Shown piece after piece: positions 49,419 to 60,695 of a DNA stretch of 64,000 nucleotides (positions within the stretch are counted from its first letter, which is position 1; every line of letters begins with the position of its first letter). A program made the translations under genes and the position numbers. The stretch is from JAAFHB01 sp963677935 (GTDB lineage: Bacteria > Bacteroidota > Bacteroidia > Bacteroidales > Prolixibacteraceae), in NCBI GenBank assembly GCA_963677935.2, contig CAXXEH010000003.1, forward strand, positions 496,001 to 560,000. Direction: 5' to 3'. A model generated the notes under the pieces. It was not told where the DNA came from and searched no databases. It saw only the letters and a list, made by a program, of their open reading frames with translations.

Positions 49419-52400
49419 ATGACAAGGATAGTTCTTTTTCTGTCTGTGATGCTTCTTTTCCAGAGCAATTTACAAGCCTATTCCAGGCTACAGCTGAGAA
49501 ATATTGGCTTCAAAGAGGGTCTTAATAATATGAATATTTCAGCCATTGCACAGGATAAATCTGGTTTTATCTGGGTGGCTACCATGGGTGGAGTGAGTCG
49601 TTACAACGGATACGAGTTTAAACACTACTATTTCGACTCCGGTAATCCCGCTTCTTTACGTTCCAATCACGTATTGTCACTCCATTGTTCTTCCGACGGA
49701 CTTTTGTACATAGGGACTGAAACCGGGATCGACTGTTATGACAGCAGGGCGGACAAGCTTATTTCATTCTTTCCTAATTTTTCGAGTCCGGTTTATACCA
49801 TTTCCGAACATGAGGGGTTCATCTATTTTGGAGCGAGTAATGGTCTTTACCGATGCAAGTCAGGTGGTAAAGAACTTGAGGAGTTAGGCAGCAATCTTAC
49901 TGAAAAACCAGCTTTTAGCAGTTTATTATTTGACGGAAGTGGAAATCTTTGGTGTGGGTTTTTAAATGATAAAGGGTTGGCTATCTATGATTTGAAGGGT
50001 GACCGGTTTGATTTTTTCAAGAACAATGTTGGGTCGGCAATTTTTAGTAATATGAACACGGTAAGAACACTATTTCAGATTAAAGAAAATGTCATTCTGT
50101 TGGGCACAAAAGGGGGATTAAGTTGTTTTGATCTCAAAAGCAGGCAGTATATCGATTTAAAAGATTATTCACAATTAATTTCAGGTTTGTCGGGTTATGA
50201 TGTAAGGTTTATTGTGGAGAAGGAGCCTGACATTTACTGGATAGGGACACTGCAGTCTGGGCTATTTATATATGATAAGTCACGTAATGATCTTGTTCGT
50301 CATTTTCAAAGCGATGGATATGATGAACTACATTCCAATAATTACATGTCATGCTTAACCGATAAGTCAGGCAATGTCTGGATGGGAACGTTCGATGCAG
50401 GGTTGGATGTGAGTTATAAACAGGCAAAGAATTTCAATTTTGATGTTTCGCTCAATAAATTAACCAAGGGTAAGTTCATTACTTCAATCTCGAAAGACCG
50501 GAAAAAGAACTTTATACTAGCAACACGAGAGAATGGTTTCTTTGTATATAATACAGATAAAAAGACATACAGCATTTACGATAAAACCAACAGTCAATTG
50601 GGGTATCCCAATATACGCAGTGTCTATGCCGATAGTGAAAATAAATACTGGATTGGAATTTACTTTGGTTTGCAAATTTTTGATCCTGAAAAGAAAACTT
50701 TTAAAACGGTTGCTGTTCCAGAACCCAATAATGGTTCTGTTTCTATTGTTCAGATGAGAGACCAAATTTTTGTGGGTACCGATGGTCAAGGGGTGTTGGT
50801 ATTCGATCTGAATGGGAATTTATTGGACCAATTTATTATGCAAGGGCCAACTATACCCAAGATTATTCAGATAAGCGATAATGAGCTCCTGTTTACGAGT
50901 TATGGTTATGGATTATTTGCTCTCAATTTCAACGATCACGCCATCCGTAGAATTGAACTTTTGGACATAAAAAAATATCCCGGATTGTTAAATGCAGTCA
51001 CCGCCTTTAAAGACAAAGAGGGTATCATTTGGGTGGGAACCTACAATTATGGATTATTCCGGCTTGATCTGAAGAGATCAGAGGTACTTAATTTTAATGT
51101 CAGAGAGGGATTGCCCAGCACCGATGCCATCGGTATTGAAGAAGATGACAACAATAATTTATGGATAAGCACATCTTTTGGTCTGGCACGAATGAATAAA
51201 AGTAATTTCAACATTAAGACCTATTTTGTAAATGAAGGGATTAATAACTATCAATTCCACGAAAATGCGGCTTATAAAGATGAACAGGGGATCATCTGCT
51301 TTGGCGGTAACCTGGGACTGACTTTTTTTAAACCCAATGAGATTCTGCTGGAAAACAGTGACGCACCCCGGGTGGTTCTCGATAATTTATTTGTTCAGAA
51401 TCTGTTGGTTACTCCATCTGACAAGGAGGGTTTATTAAAAGAGAGCCTTCCATTTACTAAAGAGATTGTATTAACCCATAAGGAACAGCATTTTAGTTTA
51501 GACTTCGTGTCGTTTGATTATTTGTCTCCCGAAAAGATGAAGTATTCCTATATTTTGGAGGGATACGATAAGGAGTGGTCAACAACAGGGACACAGCGAC
51601 GGGTATCGTATTCAAATTTGCCCAGAGGTCATTATCGGTTTAAAGTAAAATCGGTTAATGGTGCAGGCATACCTTCCGAAAATGTGGCAACCCTTGTGAT
51701 CCATGTCAAACCGGCACCGTGGTTCACCCATTTTGCATGGACGATATATATTGCGATATTAGCTGGCATTGGCTATTTGATTTTCAGATTACGAATAAAA
51801 GCCTATGTTTATAAAAAAGACCTCGAAATTAAACATTTGGAACATCTGAGAGAGCATGAAATTAATGTGATGAAGCAAAAATTCTTCACTAATATTTCTC
51901 ATGAACTTCGCACACCGCTCACTTTAATTTATGGATTGGTAACACAGCTTTCGAGGCACGATAAGCTGAGTCCGCAAATCAGGGAATACGCCTATAGTCT
52001 CGATTTGAATGTTAACCGACTTTTAAAACTAATCAATCAGCTACTTACCTATAAGAAAATTGAAAGTGAAACTTTGACCTTATGGCTTGAAAATGGAAAT
52101 CTGAATGAAGAGGTTCACAAAATAGTGGAGCTTTTCGCCCTATACGCAAGAGAGAAGGAGATTCGCATTGATTTAATTGAAGAAAATAGTTTTACCTTTT
52201 GGTTCGACCATGATAAACTGGAAAAAATATTGAGTAATCTCCTTTCGAATGCCATTAAACATTCTGAGAAAGGGGGAAGAATTGAAGTAATCATAAAGAA
52301 GATCCTGGCCGATCATACCTCTTCATTGTTTAGGTCAGAATTGAGCAACCGAAAGGGTGAATATGTTGAAGTTTGTGTAAAGGATAATGGGTCAGGAATT

Positions 52401-53492
52401 GATAAAAAAGAATGGGATACAATATTTGATCGATATAAACAGGTAGAAACGGAAGGAAGGAACCGCCCGGACTATTCGGGAACAGGAATAGGACTCAATT
52501 TTACCAAATCACTTATTGAACTTCACAAAGGGGAGATTCATATGAAAAGCAAACAGGGTGAGGGTTCCTCTTTTTTATTCTTACTACCCCTGGACAGTTC
52601 TGTGTATGAACCAAAAGATTTTGCTGGAACTGAAATTGCTGATATCCAATCTGTAGAGTCTAACAGAATTCCCGATGATGTCGAGTCAGAAGATATACAT
52701 CAACTTGAAATTGTGACCGATTTTGAAAAGACCGTTCTTATCGTTGAGGATGATCCTCAGTTGAATACTTTCCTGGTAAATAGTTTGAAGAGTTTTTACA
52801 AAATGATTGCCGCCCATGACGGCGAAACAGGTTTGAAAATGGTGAAGCAGCATTTGCCTGATATTGTCATTTCGGATATTATGATGCCTAAAATGGATGG
52901 ATATCAATTGACAAAGAGCATTAAGGGGAATAGTGAACTTTGTCATATCCCGGTGATCCTTTTAACTGCAAAGACCGAGACCTCCAGTCAGATTGACGGA
53001 ATGCAGTCGGGCGCCGATCTTTATATTACGAAACCTTTTAATATTGATTATCTTCTTGCGGCAGTTGAAAGCCAATTGAAAAACAGGAAGCGGATTCATG
53101 ATATTTTTCTGAACGGCCAAATGCCTAAACTGGATCGGTCTGAAATAAATCAGCTGGATATTCATTTCCTCTCAAAATTGAATACATTTTTGGAAAAGGA
53201 GATCTCAAATCCTGAGTTAGATATCCTGTTATTAGCAAAAAATATGAATATGAGCCGGTCGGCTTTCTACCGTAAGTTTATGGGACTTACCAAACTTTCA
53301 CCAATTACCTATCTCAAAAAACACCGCATCAATAAGTCGATCGAATTAATGTCTCAGGATAAATATACCCATATCGAGATCAGCGAGATGACAGGTTTTG
53401 GATCTCCATCCTATTTTAGCAGGGCTTTCAAACAGGAAAAAGGGATGAGTCCCCGGGAATTTTTAAACCACCTTAAAGAGGAATCGAATTAA
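49419..53492 (+). CDS. Hybrid two-component system regulator (HTCS)
   Basis: A 1357-residue protein uniting sensor and regulator. Signal peptide 1-19; periplasmic beta-propeller (reg_prop repeats such as GFIWVATMGGVSRYNGYEF) to about 640; Y_Y_Y domain about 690-765; membrane helix about 775-792 (WTIYIAILAGIGYLIF); HisKA with NISHELRTPLTLIYG (His828); HATPase_c about 930-1070 (NLLSNAIKHSEKGGRIEV, SGTGIGLNFTKSLIE); receiver about 1105-1215 with Asp1153 in DIMMPKMDGY; AraC helix-turn-helix about 1255-1357. HTCSs bind glycan fragments and induce SusCD-type loci, probably the one that begins at 56224. Confidence 0.93.
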   Translation: MTRIVLFLSVMLLFQSNLQAYSRLQLRNIGFKEGLNNMNISAIAQDKSGFIWVATMGGVSRYNGYEFKHYYFDSGNPASLRSNHVLSLHCSSDGLLYIGTETGIDCYDSRADKLISFFPNFSSPVYTISEHEGFIYFGASNGLYRCKSGGKELEELGSNLTEKPAFSSLLFDGSGNLWCGFLNDKGLAIYDLKGDRFDFFKNNVGSAIFSNMNTVRTLFQIKENVILLGTKGGLSCFDLKSRQYIDLKDYSQLISGLSGYDVRFIVEKEPDIYWIGTLQSGLFIYDKSRNDLVRHFQSDGYDELHSNNYMSCLTDKSGNVWMGTFDAGLDVSYKQAKNFNFDVSLNKLTKGKFITSISKDRKKNFILATRENGFFVYNTDKKTYSIYDKTNSQLGYPNIRSVYADSENKYWIGIYFGLQIFDPEKKTFKTVAVPEPNNGSVSIVQMRDQIFVGTDGQGVLVFDLNGNLLDQFIMQGPTIPKIIQISDNELLFTSYGYGLFALNFNDHAIRRIELLDIKKYPGLLNAVTAFKDKEGIIWVGTYNYGLFRLDLKRSEVLNFNVREGLPSTDAIGIEEDDNNNLWISTSFGLARMNKSNFNIKTYFVNEGINNYQFHENAAYKDEQGIICFGGNLGLTFFKPNEILLENSDAPRVVLDNLFVQNLLVTPSDKEGLLKESLPFTKEIVLTHKEQHFSLDFVSFDYLSPEKMKYSYILEGYDKEWSTTGTQRRVSYSNLPRGHYRFKVKSVNGAGIPSENVATLVIHVKPAPWFTHFAWTIYIAILAGIGYLIFRLRIKAYVYKKDLEIKHLEHLREHEINVMKQKFFTNISHELRTPLTLIYGLVTQLSRHDKLSPQIREYAYSLDLNVNRLLKLINQLLTYKKIESETLTLWLENGNLNEEVHKIVELFALYAREKEIRIDLIEENSFTFWFDHDKLEKILSNLLSNAIKHSEKGGRIEVIIKKILADHTSSLFRSELSNRKGEYVEVCVKDNGSGIDKKEWDTIFDRYKQVETEGRNRPDYSGTGIGLNFTKSLIELHKGEIHMKSKQGEGSSFLFLLPLDSSVYEPKDFAGTEIADIQSVESNRIPDDVESEDIHQLEIVTDFEKTVLIVEDDPQLNTFLVNSLKSFYKMIAAHDGETGLKMVKQHLPDIVISDIMMPKMDGYQLTKSIKGNSELCHIPVILLTAKTETSSQIDGMQSGADLYITKPFNIDYLLAAVESQLKNRKRIHDIFLNGQMPKLDRSEINQLDIHFLSKLNTFLEKEISNPELDILLLAKNMNMSRSAFYRKFMGLTKLSPITYLKKHRINKSIELMSQDKYTHIEISEMTGFGSPSYFSRAFKQEKGMSPREFLNHLKEESN

Positions 53493-53635
53493 AGTTGAAA
53501 GTTTAAGAAAAATTTAGTAAGATTGTCTGACGTTAGCGCTTTCTGAAAATTCATCCTTGCAGGGGGTAATGATAACCAGAAAGGGGCGGTCATTATCATC
53601 ACCTGAATTTCCAATATTTTAATTCGATTAAAATA

Positions 53636-55798
53636 ATGAATAAAAAGATTATAGGGCCTATTCTTTTTTTACTAACCTGCATAGTGTCTTTCTCTGCCTC
53701 CAGTGAGGAGAAATTTAGTATGGCCCAAATTGACAGTCTTCGTAAGGAATTTAATTCTCAAAAAGGAATCGATAAAATCTCCACTCAACTGGAACTTGCC
53801 TTGCGAATCATAGAGATTGACCAAATTGAAGCAAAGGTCCTTGCTAATTCAGCCCTAATTAATGCCCAAACTGCGAATAATAAAAACCTGGAAATGCGTG
53901 CTTATTATATTCTGGGTCGAATAAGTGAGTTATTGGATAACAAGATGGTTTCTTTGGCTTATTACGATACGGCCTTAATAATCACAGAAGCTTCTGGAGA
54001 TAACTGGTACAAGGGAGAGATACTGTTCCATAAAGGGGTAATTAAACACAATCATAATGAAGAATTGAATGCGCTCAAGTATTTTAATGCTTCGCTTCAG
54101 GCTTGCCGTTTATCAAACAATTACAAAATCATGGGTGCTTCCTACTCAATGATGGGAATTATATTAAGGGTTAATGGGTTGTATGACAGGGCAATTGAGT
54201 ATATTATTAATTCAAGGCTAAATTATGAAAAGGCAAATTTTACTGAGGGAAAAGCCTGGGACGTGTATTTATTAGGACGAATTTACGCCGACTTAAAGCT
54301 TCCTCAAAAAGCGCTCGAATATTATCAGGAAGCCCTGGACCTATATACCAAACTGGCTGCACTTGATGCAAACAACAATGGAATAGCTATTTGCGTGGAG
54401 CAAATCGGATTAATCAACCTGGATTCCGGCAATTTCAAAGAGGCAAAAAAGCAAATTGATCGTACATTGAAAATTTATACGGCCAATAAATCACCCTACG
54501 GACTATCGAATGCACATAAGAACCTGGGTATGATTGAATATTCAACGGGAAATTATGAACTTGCCGAAAAGTATTTAAGTGAGTCGCTTAAGATAAAAAA
54601 TGAAATCGGTGATTTGCTAAGTTTGCCCACTATATATGAGTACCTTGGATTATGCCTTATTGGGAAAGGCCAAATGGATGGCGGATTCGAAAGTTTAAAA
54701 CGGGGATTATCTTTGTCCATATCGAACAACCAAAAGAAAATCCAGTTAAACATTTATTCAAAGTTGGCCGAAGTCTATTTGACCATTAATGATTTTAAAA
54801 ATGCAATTAGCTGCCAGAAAAAACAAATCGAAATTCAGGATGTGCTTCTTTCCGGCGCCGCAAATATAAAAATTGAGCAGTTGCAAGCGATATATGAAAT
54901 AGATAAACAAAACAGTCAGATTATAGAACTGGAAAAACAAAATGAAATTAATTCCCTTTTAATTAAACAACATCGGATTTCACAACTGATAATGATTGTA
55001 GGAATCTTTGTTGCATTTTTTATTTCTTTTTCCATCTATTGGTTTTACAACCAAATCCGGCATAAAAACTTCGAATTAAAGGAAACAAACGCAGCTAAAG
55101 ATAAGTTTTTTGCAATTATTGCCCATGATTTGCGTGGACCAACCGGGACTCTTGCTTCTTTTCTTGAGCATCTCAATGATAATTTCAATGATTACAGTCC
55201 GGCAGAATTAAAAGAAATTTTATTGTTATTATATCAGTCAGCTGAGAATGTAAGTGCCTTACTTGAAAATCTACTGAAATGGGCGCAATCGCAATTAAAC
55301 AAAATTGAGTTCAATCCAACAGAATTAAAGATGACTGATGTTATTCAGAATTCATTAAAAGGATTAAAGCAAACTGCCGGTAACAAACAAGTTGATATCA
55401 GGCTTGAATTAAACGATGAGATTTTTGTGCTTGCAGATCCCAACATGGTTCAGACAATCGTACGTAATCTACTCAGTAATGCCATTAAATTCACCCATCG
55501 GGGCGGTTTAGTAATTATCAGGACTGAGGTCGGTGAAATGAATGAAGCATCTGTTCGTATTGTAGATAATGGGGTTGGAATTGAAAAATCTTCACTTCCA
55601 AAAATCTTCGACATTAGCAGTACACTTCATAATCCAGGCACTGAGGGTGAAAAAAGTACCGGTTTAGGATTAATCCTCGTTAAAGATTTTATTTTGAAAA
55701 ATAAGGGAACGATAGCTATTGAAAGCCAACCTGGTAAAGGAACTACCGTTACTTTTACATTACCTTTATCCGGATTAAAGCCTGGCTCTGCAATATGA
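53636..55798 (+). CDS. TPR sensor histidine kinase
   Basis: A 720-residue protein. Signal peptide (1-20), then about eight tetratricopeptide repeats (about 60-425: YYILGRISELLDNKMVSLAY, SLGDRI-like pairs, YLLGRIYADLKLPQKALEYY), a coiled coil (425-445), membrane helix about 447-465 (IMIVGIFVAFFISFSIYWF), HisKA with FFAIIAHDLRGPTGTLASF (His497), and HATPase_c (NLLSNAIKFTHRGGLVII, STGLGLILVKDFI). There is no receiver domain and no partner regulator adjacent; it may signal to a regulator elsewhere. Lies 143 nt after the HTCS on the same strand. Confidence 0.9.
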   Translation: MNKKIIGPILFLLTCIVSFSASSEEKFSMAQIDSLRKEFNSQKGIDKISTQLELALRIIEIDQIEAKVLANSALINAQTANNKNLEMRAYYILGRISELLDNKMVSLAYYDTALIITEASGDNWYKGEILFHKGVIKHNHNEELNALKYFNASLQACRLSNNYKIMGASYSMMGIILRVNGLYDRAIEYIINSRLNYEKANFTEGKAWDVYLLGRIYADLKLPQKALEYYQEALDLYTKLAALDANNNGIAICVEQIGLINLDSGNFKEAKKQIDRTLKIYTANKSPYGLSNAHKNLGMIEYSTGNYELAEKYLSESLKIKNEIGDLLSLPTIYEYLGLCLIGKGQMDGGFESLKRGLSLSISNNQKKIQLNIYSKLAEVYLTINDFKNAISCQKKQIEIQDVLLSGAANIKIEQLQAIYEIDKQNSQIIELEKQNEINSLLIKQHRISQLIMIVGIFVAFFISFSIYWFYNQIRHKNFELKETNAAKDKFFAIIAHDLRGPTGTLASFLEHLNDNFNDYSPAELKEILLLLYQSAENVSALLENLLKWAQSQLNKIEFNPTELKMTDVIQNSLKGLKQTAGNKQVDIRLELNDEIFVLADPNMVQTIVRNLLSNAIKFTHRGGLVIIRTEVGEMNEASVRIVDNGVGIEKSSLPKIFDISSTLHNPGTEGEKSTGLGLILVKDFILKNKGTIAIESQPGKGTTVTFTLPLSGLKPGSAI

Positions 55799-56223
55799 TT
55801 CATGCAAAAAAATCTCAGTATTCTGTCTAATCAGTATTCTGTCTAAAATGTAATCCTGGTCAGAAGCTCGAAAAAAACCTGCCCGAAAATGTTGCCATAA
55901 GCTTTCTGTTTTTCCCGGAATGTTAATTTTAACATTTCACCTTCCGTTTTGTTCTTCACTTTTCACGGATGTCGTTAAGCATCAAAGCAAAAAACAATCC
56001 AATTTCACAAAAGATTTTGTAACTATCAGTTGATTAGTGTATTACTCTTGTGTTAAATTCCTATTAAATTTTTTAAAACATCGGATTTTTATCAAATTAG
56101 GGACGGATGGGCAAGTTTTTGGTCAGAAAATGCAAGTAAAAACCGCATTTAAGGGGAATCTTTGGTGCGTTAATTTTATATAAAAAGTATGAATTAAATA
56201 ATTTACTTTCTAAAATCAAATCA
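55799..56223. other. Intergenic segment before the PUL-like locus
   Basis: About 425 bp. No gene seen. Two near-identical CAGTATTCTGTCTAA stretches occur at about 55817-55845. The promoter of the lipoprotein gene should lie here. Confidence 0.4.
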
Positions 56224-57384
56224 ATGAAAAAGAACAGTCTATTCCTTTGTACAATTATCGTGGCGTTTGCGAGCTTATTTATCGGATGTAAAAAAGATAA
56301 TGTAGTTGTGTCAATCAGCCTGACCACACAACCGACCCAAGTCCGGGTTTATGCGGGAGATCCTTTTACTATTGCCGGTACTGCCTCTACAACCGGAAAA
56401 TTCAGGATGATTGAAATGGTTGCTAATCCTATTGATGGATCGACTCCGGTAATGTTGCCTGATGGAGCAGTAACCAGTTGTGCAAATACCAGTGGCACAA
56501 TTAATTTCTCTCAGATTATTACAAGCATCAAAAAATCATCTTTAGTTAAGGTGATGGTGGTTGATCAAAAGGGGACAACAGCAAGTGCTGATTTTAACGT
56601 GATCATCATGGAACAAAATACTACTGCGGCGGTTACTGCAATCAGTAATTATACGGCCACAACAGGAGGTAATATTGCTGATATTGGCGAAACGGTCACG
56701 GGTCGCGGAGTTGTTTATGGTGTGGATCCACATCCGACAATTGCACTTACTACAAAAACGAGTGACGGTACTGGTGTTGGTTCATTTGTAAGTTCGCTAA
56801 CCGGTCTGCTTTTTGGACAAGACTATTATGTCAGGTCTTATAGTATTACCGCTAAGGGAGTTTTATATGGTAATGAAATTGTTTTTACCACACTTACACC
56901 GAATACTCCTACCCCTGTTGTTCCTAATGGCACCTTTGAGTTACCGGTAATTACAATAGCTAATTCAGTAAGTGGTCTTTTATTTGCGATGAATCCACAA
57001 CCTAATGTATGGTCGTTTACCGGTGGTGGCGGTCAACAAAGAAACGGAAGTGCATTTGGCGCTCCAACTGCTCCCGAAGGTGTTCAGACCGGATTATTAC
57101 AGGGAGATTGTTCTATGTTTCAAACATTCACATTTACAGCACAAAATCTTGCGATTAGTTTTATGGCTGCACAACGATCCGGTAATAAACAAACACTTGA
57201 TATTCTTTTCGATGATGTTGTTATAGGAACTATTCAACCTACATCTTCTGCATGGGCGAAATATTCAACCAAAACTTTCACTGCTACAGCTGGCGATCAC
57301 AAACTCACTATTAAAGGGACAAATTCTTTTGGCGGTGATAACAGTGCATTTGTAGATGATGTGAAAACTATACTAAGAAATTAA
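56224..57384 (+). CDS. Surface lipoprotein with carbohydrate-binding-like C-terminal domain
   Basis: A 386-residue protein with a lipoprotein signal (LFIGCKKD; Cys22). After a DUF-type beta domain (about 30-120) and a fibronectin-like GRGVVYGVDPHPTIALTTKT stretch (about 165-225), the C-terminal part (about 240-386) begins PNGTFELP, contains FSFTGGGGQQRNGSAFG-like WSFTGGGGQQRNGSAFGAPT and ends LTIKGTNSFGGDNSAFVDDV. That is a jelly-roll/DUF642- or CBM-like pattern. It is upstream of susC, so a surface glycan-binding role is inferred. Confidence 0.7.
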   Translation: MKKNSLFLCTIIVAFASLFIGCKKDNVVVSISLTTQPTQVRVYAGDPFTIAGTASTTGKFRMIEMVANPIDGSTPVMLPDGAVTSCANTSGTINFSQIITSIKKSSLVKVMVVDQKGTTASADFNVIIMEQNTTAAVTAISNYTATTGGNIADIGETVTGRGVVYGVDPHPTIALTTKTSDGTGVGSFVSSLTGLLFGQDYYVRSYSITAKGVLYGNEIVFTTLTPNTPTPVVPNGTFELPVITIANSVSGLLFAMNPQPNVWSFTGGGGQQRNGSAFGAPTAPEGVQTGLLQGDCSMFQTFTFTAQNLAISFMAAQRSGNKQTLDILFDDVVIGTIQPTSSAWAKYSTKTFTATAGDHKLTIKGTNSFGGDNSAFVDDVKTILRN

Positions 57385-57472
57385 AGGAAGACAAATCTCA
57401 TTCTTTGATATGTTAATTTAATCCAATAAACATGAACTATTGTAAAACCACAAATTTTAAACTAATTCGCGT

Positions 57473-60400
57473 ATGAACGGAACTAAAGGAAAGCTTTGGC
57501 AAAAAATGCTTTTATTTGGAGTACTGCTAATGTTAACTCAACAGCTATTTTCTCAGATTAAAGGTAAAGTATCCGATGCTAACGGGGCGCCCATCCCCGG
57601 TGTAACAATTGTTGAGAAAGGAACCAATAATGGTGTGCTTTCTGATTCTGAAGGGATGTATCAAATCAAGATTCAAAAGGAGCAAGGAGCAGTTCTTACC
57701 TTTTCATTTATTGGTTTAGCTACACAGGAAATTCCGGTTGCCGGAAAGAGCAGCATCAACGTTACGTTGAGAGAGGCTGTTGTTGACATTGAACAAGTTG
57801 TTGTTGTAGCTTATGGAACGCAGAAAAAGGTCTCTGTGACAGGTGCTGTTGCCTCTGTACCGATTACTCAGTTAAAGCAGAGTACTGCAGGTAGTTTGGC
57901 AGTTGCTCTGGCAGGAAGGTTACCTGGTTTGACTTCCATCCAGTCAGCCGGTGGTCAGCCTGGACGTGACGATGCTACAATGTATTTACGTGGCGCCGCC
58001 ACAACTAACGGAAAGGCTCCTTTAGTTCTTATAGACGGTGTTCCACGTGATAATATCCGTACAATTGACGCTAACGAAGTAGAATCGGTGACTGTACTGA
58101 AAGATGCATCTGCAACAGCAGTATTTGGGGTACGTGGCGCCAACGGTGTTATTCTTATCACTACCCGTCGTGGTGTTGAAGGAAAAGCAGAGTTGACAAT
58201 CAATGCTTTACAGACTTATACCTCATTTACCCGTGAACCTGAGCGCCTTCATTCCGTTGACTATATGAAACTGCGTAATGAAGCTTCGGCAAATGATAAT
58301 ATTTCCCCGCTTCCATTCAGTCAGGCGGTGATGGATAAATATGCTAATCCACTTGCAGGTCTTAATAAAAGTGATGCGGATTATGCAAATAAAGCGAAGC
58401 TTCTGAATTACATGTATCCTGACCATGACTATTACCGGGAAACAATTTCCCGTTATGCGCCATCAACCCGTATCAACGCTAATGCAAGTGGTGGTACAGA
58501 TAAGGTAACTTATTTCATTAATGCAGCTTACTTTCATCAGGGTGGCAACTTAAAAGCTGAACCTAAATCGGTATTGGGTTACGATCCCTCCTCCAAAATG
58601 GACCGTTACAACTTCAGGGCCAATTTAGACTACAAAGTTTCAAACACAGTAAAAGCATTTTTGAATATTGGTAGTTACATTGAGCAGGTCAACATGCCTT
58701 CGGCTACGCTGTATGGTGGCGACACTGCCTGGATGATGACCGACTTAATTTATCAGGCACAAACAGTTCTTCCTATTACACCTGGTCCAACTACCTTAGC
58801 CGGTTTTGGAGTAGCACCTGGTCAGATTGTTTATCCTACCTATCTGGACCGTACCGCATTTGAGATTATGAACAGGTATGGCTATCGCAATGAAATTCGT
58901 TCCAACCTTAATTCATCCTTTGGTTTGAATTGGGATTTGGGAACTCTGGTTACAAAAGGTCTTAGCGTTAAGGGGATGATCTCTTACGATGCCAAGTCAA
59001 CCTCTGCAGAAGACGGATATAAAAACGAACGCCAATATTCTGCCAATGTTAATTCTTCAACTGATGTGCTGACCTATGCCGTTAGCCGTGCAAATGAATC
59101 TTTACTTGCGATTGCAAAAGGTACAGACTCACGTTATAACATCAACATGCAGGGATCTGTTAATTACAGCCGCACTTTTGGCACCAAACACAATGTTACT
59201 GGTATGATTTTGGGCCAGCGCGACTATTGGGAGACAACCGCAGGAGAGATCCCTTACAATGTGGTGGGTTTGGCCAGCCGTGTTACTTATGGCTACGACA
59301 ATCGTTACCTGGGAGAAGTCAACATGGGTTATAATGGTTCAGAGCAGTTTGCTCCGGGTAATCGTTATGGGTTTTTCCCCGCAGTATCCTTGGGTTGGGT
59401 AGCAAGCAACGAAAAATTTCTCAAAGAGAATAAAGTTATTACCAATCTAAAATTAAGGGCATCTTATGGTAAGGTTGGTAACGACCAACTGTCTACTTTA
59501 AATCCTCCACCACGTTTCCTATATCAGAGTAATATTTCCACGACCGTGGGAGCAAATGCTAACGCACCACTTTCAAGTTTAGGATTGTTACAGGGTACGT
59601 CAACGGGCACAGGAATAATCCAAGGACTTTTGGGTAATCCAAATATCTCGTGGGAAATTGCGAAAAAACAAAACTACGGTTTTGATATTCAGTTGTTCAA
59701 AGATTTTAATTTCACCTTTGACTATTTCATCGAAAACCGGAGTAATATCCTGATTTCACGTGGTACCGTCCCTACATTCCAGGGAGTTCCGCTTAGTGAT
59801 CTTCCAAAAGTAAATATGGGATTAGTTGACAATTCCGGTTTTGAAGCTGAAATCACCTATAATAAGGCGGTGACTAAGGATTTCTCACTGATGGTTATGG
59901 GTAACTACGGATTTAACCATAACAAGGTAAAGTTTCTGGATGAGCAGATTCGCGACGCGACTTATATGATGCGATACGGATCTACTGGTTACAGACTTAA
60001 TCAGGCAACTGGTTATGCCATCGATTACAGTAATGGTAATGGCTATTTTAACTCGGCTGAAGAGTTGGCCGGTTATCTGTCAAAGACAAAATATGGTTCT
60101 GGTTCACCGCGTGTTGGTGATTTTAAATACATCGATCAAAATGGAGATGGCGTTATAGATGCCAAGGATATTGTTCCGATCGGTTATTCGAGTATTCCGG
60201 AAATTAACTTTGGTCTCACCATCAGCCTTCATTATAAGGCATTTGACCTTACTACCTTTTTCCAGGGTGTTTCCCATTATTCAAGCAACTATGCCAACCA
60301 GGGAACTTACGAAAACACCAAACTGGGAACCTACTTCGGATATACCAGAACGGCCTGGACTGCTGAACGTTATGCTGCCGGTCAAAAGATTACCTATCCT

Positions 60401-60676
60401 GCACTTAGCACGTTGAGTAATGCTAACCACAGAGCCAACAGCTTCTTTATTATGGATCGTTCGTTTGTCAGGCTGAAGAATCTTGAGCTCTCTTATACCC
60501 TTCCTGATGGAATGCTTAAGATGTTGGGAGTTAGCAAGATGCGTGTGTTTGTTAGTGGAGATAACTTATTCACATGGGATAACCTGAGAATGGCTCACCT
60601 TGATCCGGAAACTTCAGGTTCACTCACCTATCAGCAGACAAAAATGAAAAACATTGGCGTGAACATTACTTTCTAA
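57473..60676 (+). CDS. SusC/RagA TonB-linked outer membrane protein
   Basis: A 1067-residue transporter. Signal peptide, then a carboxypeptidase-like domain (IKGKVSDANGAPIPGVTIVE, about 30-110), the SusC box VVVVAYGTQKKVSVTGAV, a plug with NEVESVTVLKDASATAVFGV, RGANGVILITTRRG, and a long 22-strand barrel ending in MKNIGVNITF. SusC imports oligosaccharides with the SusD lid using TonB energy (established). The gene is followed by susD after 19 nt, an obvious pair. Confidence 0.96.
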   Translation: MNGTKGKLWQKMLLFGVLLMLTQQLFSQIKGKVSDANGAPIPGVTIVEKGTNNGVLSDSEGMYQIKIQKEQGAVLTFSFIGLATQEIPVAGKSSINVTLREAVVDIEQVVVVAYGTQKKVSVTGAVASVPITQLKQSTAGSLAVALAGRLPGLTSIQSAGGQPGRDDATMYLRGAATTNGKAPLVLIDGVPRDNIRTIDANEVESVTVLKDASATAVFGVRGANGVILITTRRGVEGKAELTINALQTYTSFTREPERLHSVDYMKLRNEASANDNISPLPFSQAVMDKYANPLAGLNKSDADYANKAKLLNYMYPDHDYYRETISRYAPSTRINANASGGTDKVTYFINAAYFHQGGNLKAEPKSVLGYDPSSKMDRYNFRANLDYKVSNTVKAFLNIGSYIEQVNMPSATLYGGDTAWMMTDLIYQAQTVLPITPGPTTLAGFGVAPGQIVYPTYLDRTAFEIMNRYGYRNEIRSNLNSSFGLNWDLGTLVTKGLSVKGMISYDAKSTSAEDGYKNERQYSANVNSSTDVLTYAVSRANESLLAIAKGTDSRYNINMQGSVNYSRTFGTKHNVTGMILGQRDYWETTAGEIPYNVVGLASRVTYGYDNRYLGEVNMGYNGSEQFAPGNRYGFFPAVSLGWVASNEKFLKENKVITNLKLRASYGKVGNDQLSTLNPPPRFLYQSNISTTVGANANAPLSSLGLLQGTSTGTGIIQGLLGNPNISWEIAKKQNYGFDIQLFKDFNFTFDYFIENRSNILISRGTVPTFQGVPLSDLPKVNMGLVDNSGFEAEITYNKAVTKDFSLMVMGNYGFNHNKVKFLDEQIRDATYMMRYGSTGYRLNQATGYAIDYSNGNGYFNSAEELAGYLSKTKYGSGSPRVGDFKYIDQNGDGVIDAKDIVPIGYSSIPEINFGLTISLHYKAFDLTTFFQGVSHYSSNYANQGTYENTKLGTYFGYTRTAWTAERYAAGQKITYPALSTLSNANHRANSFFIMDRSFVRLKNLELSYTLPDGMLKMLGVSKMRVFVSGDNLFTWDNLRMAHLDPETSGSLTYQQTKMKNIGVNITF

Positions 60677-60695
60677 TCTTCAAATTATAGAAAAT